This document shows positions 61,621 to 64,000 of a stretch of 64,000 nucleotides of DNA, one piece after another. Both the position numbers and the translations under genes were made by a program. This DNA is from Sphingorhabdus sp. EL138. Its GTDB lineage: Bacteria; Pseudomonadota; Alphaproteobacteria; Sphingomonadales; Sphingomonadaceae. Position 1 is the stretch's first letter. Each line of letters starts with the position of its first letter. The stretch covers positions 186,001-250,000 of the forward strand of contig NZ_OGVD01000004.1 of NCBI RefSeq assembly GCF_900258045.1, in the 5' to 3' direction. Under the pieces are notes generated by a model, which worked only from the letters and a program-made list of their open reading frames with translations, had not been told where the DNA came from and searched no databases.

Positions 61621-62623
61621 TTTCCAGAATGGCTGGCTCTATGAAGCCGGTATCGGTGAAAACCGCGCTGCCCGAATCGTAGACGGCGAGCTAGTCGCGG
61701 TCCGGATCGAGCGTGAGCGGGCGGGTGCACGACGGGGCTCTGTGGTCGATGCGCAGTTTACAGAGCAATGGGTCGCTGGACGATCGGGTATTGTGTCGCT
61801 GGAAAGCGGCGAGCAATGCCTGTTGCAACCGCTGCCCAAAGGTCTGACCGAAGGTGCGACTATACGGATCGAAATTGTCCGGGAGGCGCTGGATGAGAAA
61901 GGCGGACAATCGAAACGGGCGAAGGCGAGACCGGCAGATGCTGGTAGCGCTCTAACGCAGGGTCCAAACCTCTTGGATATCATCGAAGCAACCGGTGAGG
62001 CGATCCGAAAGATTCAAGCGCACGAACCGGATATGCTGGCCAGCTTGGATTGGAACGAAGCGATGGAACAGGCAGAAACCGGCCGCATAGATTTTGACGG
62101 CGGCAGTCTGCTGATCTCCTTAACACCAGCGCTGACGGTCATTGACGTAGACGGTCCGCTCGTACCGCTTGAGTTAGCAAAACGCGCGGCCAAGCAGGTT
62201 GCGCTAGCGCTTACGCGGTTTGATATTGGTGGTTCAACCGGCGTCGATTTTCCGACCTTGCAAGCAAAAGCAGAGCGAACAGAAGTCTGCGCTATATTCG
62301 ATCAGCATATGACGGGCAATTGCGAACGGACGGCGATTAACGGTTTTGGCTTCATGCAAGTGGTCAGCCGCAAGACGGGCCCTTCGGTGCTGGAAATAGT
62401 GCAGGCGGATAAGGTGCTGAGTGCGACCCTCTCGCTATTGCGCCATGCGGAACGGACTCCGGGAACCGGTGCCATGCGGCTTGACGTACATCCGGCGGTC
62501 GCGGCGAAGCTCAAGCACAGGCAGGCGTGGCTGGATATGCTGTCACAACGCACCGGTCGTGGCGTTTCAATTGCGACAAAAGGCGATATCACCATAGCGG
62601 GCGGGCAAATCGCATCGGTTTAG
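61610..62623 (+). CDS. short RNase E/G-like protein
   Basis: A 337-residue homologue of the RNase E/G family. Two predicted metal-binding Asp contexts are kept: LTVIDVDGP (about residue 178) and STGVDFPTL (about 210). INGFGFMQVVSRKTGPSVLE corresponds to the family's FGLLEMSRQR/SPS region. The protein is shorter than classical RNase G (about 490) or RNase E: no S1 domain or Cys-pair zinc link is visible. Such shortened forms next to infA-maf are known in sphingomonads; the role in RNA processing is assumed from family, not shown. ATG 61610 lies inside the end of maf. Confidence 0.85.
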   Translation: MTPDFQNGWLYEAGIGENRAARIVDGELVAVRIERERAGARRGSVVDAQFTEQWVAGRSGIVSLESGEQCLLQPLPKGLTEGATIRIEIVREALDEKGGQSKRAKARPADAGSALTQGPNLLDIIEATGEAIRKIQAHEPDMLASLDWNEAMEQAETGRIDFDGGSLLISLTPALTVIDVDGPLVPLELAKRAAKQVALALTRFDIGGSTGVDFPTLQAKAERTEVCAIFDQHMTGNCERTAINGFGFMQVVSRKTGPSVLEIVQADKVLSATLSLLRHAERTPGTGAMRLDVHPAVAAKLKHRQAWLDMLSQRTGRGVSIATKGDITIAGGQIASV

Positions 62624-62669
62624 TCCGCTGCACTTGCATTTTCATGGCTCGCTCTGCACAAGCCGTTCC

Positions 62670-63302
62670 ATGACAGATATCATTCTCTATGACTATTGGC
62701 GCAGCTCCGCCAGCTACCGCGTGCGTATCGCGCTCAACCTAAAGGGCATTGCCTATAAATCGGTCACAAAAAATCTGCTCGACGACAGCACCAAACAGGC
62801 GGATTATATTGCGCGCAATCCGCAGGGTTTCATTCCGATGCTGCATATTGACGGCCACGATCTGACCCAGTCGCTGGCGATTATCGATTATCTTGATGCG
62901 ACAGTTCCGGAACCACCCATGGTATCGAGCGACCCGCTGGAACGCAGCCGGACGCTGGCGCAAGCGCTGGTAGTCGCGGCGGATATTCATCCGGTGAACA
63001 ATCTTCGGATCATGAAATATCTAAAAAACGAAATGGGTCAGGATAAGGAAGCGATCAACATCTGGTATCGCAATTGGGTGAGTGAGGGCTTTAAGGCGCT
63101 GGAAGTCATGGCACCGGAAAGCGGGTTTTTTGGCGGCGATGCACCCAATCTTGCCGATGTCTGTCTGGTCCCGCAAATGTATAATGGCCGCCGGTTTGAA
63201 ACCGATATGACGGCCTTTCCAAAACTCGTGCGGATTGATGCTGCATGCAATGAGCTGGCGGCGTTTCATAACGCAGCGCCCGAACAGGTGAAAACAGTCT
63301 AA
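62670..63302 (+). CDS. maiA: zeta-class glutathione S-transferase, maleylacetoacetate isomerase-like
   Basis: A 210-residue protein. ATG 62670 is chosen over an in-frame ATG at 62634 because MTDIILYDYWRSSASYRVRI is the conserved N-terminus. The protein has the thioredoxin-like domain with DHDLTQSLAIIDYLD-type glutathione contacts (about residues 60-80) and the helical C-terminal domain with GDAPNLADVCLVPQMYN. MaiA isomerises maleylacetoacetate to fumarylacetoacetate in Tyr/Phe breakdown. The usual active-site SSC is SSA here: the cysteine is replaced by Ala. The other genes of that pathway are not in the window. It shares one base with the receptor gene downstream. Confidence 0.88.
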   Translation: MTDIILYDYWRSSASYRVRIALNLKGIAYKSVTKNLLDDSTKQADYIARNPQGFIPMLHIDGHDLTQSLAIIDYLDATVPEPPMVSSDPLERSRTLAQALVVAADIHPVNNLRIMKYLKNEMGQDKEAINIWYRNWVSEGFKALEVMAPESGFFGGDAPNLADVCLVPQMYNGRRFETDMTAFPKLVRIDAACNELAAFHNAAPEQVKTV

Positions 63303-64000
63303 TGAAAAAAACTATTTTGGCGTTGCCGCTTCTGGCGACAATGGCGTTCGTGAGCTTTCCTGCTTGGGGGCAAGAGGCTGCAGATTCGACTGGAGCAGAC
63401 GATCCTCTTTGTTGTGTGATCTTTGGAGCGGATGCCTTTGTAATTACAGTTGATGGGTTAGCAGAACCTCAAGGAAACAATGTCTATTCAACGGTAACCG
63501 TCAAAGCTGCTGATCGATCCAGCATCGAGAACACACTGCGCACGGTTCCCGGTTTGCAGCAATTCCGCCGGTCCGATGCGCGCTCTGCCAATCCGACCAG
63601 CCAGGGGATTACGATACGTGGGTTGGGCGGTAACGCCTCGTCGCGCGCTGTCCTGTTGCTTGACGGTGTCCCGCAAGCCGATCCCTTTGGCGGTTGGGTA
63701 GCTTGGCCAGGCTATGACGCGCTCGCACTTGGTTCAGCCCGAATAACACGCGGTGGTGGCAGCGGCAGCGAGGGATCAGGTGCCATTGCAGGAACCGTTG
63801 AATTGTTTAGCCAGGATGTCGGCAATCTGATCGAATTGGGTGCAGCTTATGGCAGCCGTAATAGCGTTGATGCGGACCTGCTCTTTGGCCGTGAACTGGG
63901 GCAGGGACAGCTCACTATCTCGGCCAACTACGCACGTGGTGACGGCTTTACGCCGATTATTGAAAGCCAGCGCGGCGATGTTGACCGTCAGGCGGAATAT
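63302..64000 (+). CDS. TonB-dependent receptor, 3' end missing
   Basis: An open frame of 233 codons runs off the window. ATG 63302 overlaps the maiA stop (TAATG). A signal peptide (MKKTILALPLLATMAFVSFP, cleaved near AWGQ) precedes a plug domain with NTLRTVPGLQQFRRSDARS (about residues 82-100), TIRGLGGNASSRAVLLLDGV (about 107-126) and TRGGGSGSEGSGAIAGTV. The barrel starts near residue 180. A cysteine pair (DPLCCVIFG) lies between the signal peptide and the plug. Ligand unknown. The plug is of a more ordinary TonB receptor type than the tandem pair at 55411-60567. Confidence 0.88.
   Translation, partial: MKKTILALPLLATMAFVSFPAWGQEAADSTGADDPLCCVIFGADAFVITVDGLAEPQGNNVYSTVTVKAADRSSIENTLRTVPGLQQFRRSDARSANPTSQGITIRGLGGNASSRAVLLLDGVPQADPFGGWVAWPGYDALALGSARITRGGGSGSEGSGAIAGTVELFSQDVGNLIELGAAYGSRNSVDADLLFGRELGQGQLTISANYARGDGFTPIIESQRGDVDRQAEY

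Overview
The window looks like a chromosome segment of a Gram-negative alphaproteobacterium of the order Sphingomonadales (Parasphingorhabdus/Sphingorhabdus/Sphingopyxis-like). The evidence is conserved alphaproteobacterial gene orders (bolA / J-domain gene / cobS / cobT; nusB-thiL-hppA; infA-maf-RNase E/G), several TonB-dependent receptors, and small glycine-zipper exported proteins. The species call is inference from protein character; no 16S gene is present. No tRNA, rRNA, insertion sequence, prophage or CRISPR array was recognised. Layout, left to right. Bases 1-5430 hold the end of an MlaA lipoprotein gene, several small envelope proteins, two glycine-zipper proteins, an SDR oxidoreductase and, on the minus strand, a run of three 39-40 residue paralogous microproteins. 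Bases 5451-15100 (minus) are a four-gene, tightly coupled operon: a five-haem cytochrome, a two-domain HbpS/GlcG-like lipoprotein, an outer-membrane beta-barrel, and a decahaem cytochrome fused to an LVIVD-type beta-propeller. Bases 15353-21043 (minus) carry an aldehyde dehydrogenase, an acetolactate-synthase-like ThDP enzyme, a D-2-hydroxyacid dehydrogenase and cysS. Bases 21083-37264 (minus) form a second long operon, transcribed as TPR-CHAT protease, CHASE2-adenylate cyclase, FecR-domain protein, TpsB transporter, and a 2766-residue TpsA exoprotein. Bases 37471-43982 (minus) carry a nitroreductase, cobT, a class A penicillin-binding protein, cobS and a J-domain protein. Bases 44011-54295 are mainly housekeeping genes on the plus strand (bolA, cupin, hisG, hisD, nusB, thiL, hppA, then a GNAT/cupin pair). 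Bases 54296-54842 are a gene-free patch packed with repeats. Bases 54843-60567 (minus) hold a small membrane protein and two tandem paralogous TonB-dependent receptors. Bases 60788-64000 (plus) hold infA, maf, an RNase E/G-like gene, a zeta-class GST (maiA-like) and the start of another TonB-dependent receptor. Two regions are the best candidates for undescribed biology. The first is the porin-like barrel plus multihaem cytochrome operon, which has the parts expected of a trans-outer-membrane electron conduit but with an unusual propeller fusion. The second is the CHAT/CHASE2-cyclase/FecR/two-partner-secretion operon, which places a predicted periplasmic protease and a cAMP producer in one transcription unit with a giant surface protein. 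CRP/FNR-superfamily-like palindromes (GTGA-N6-TCAC) lie upstream of the CHAT/cyclase operon and of a small envelope gene at 54843-55286; a weaker one lies upstream of the cytochrome operon. This suggests, but does not show, a cAMP link.
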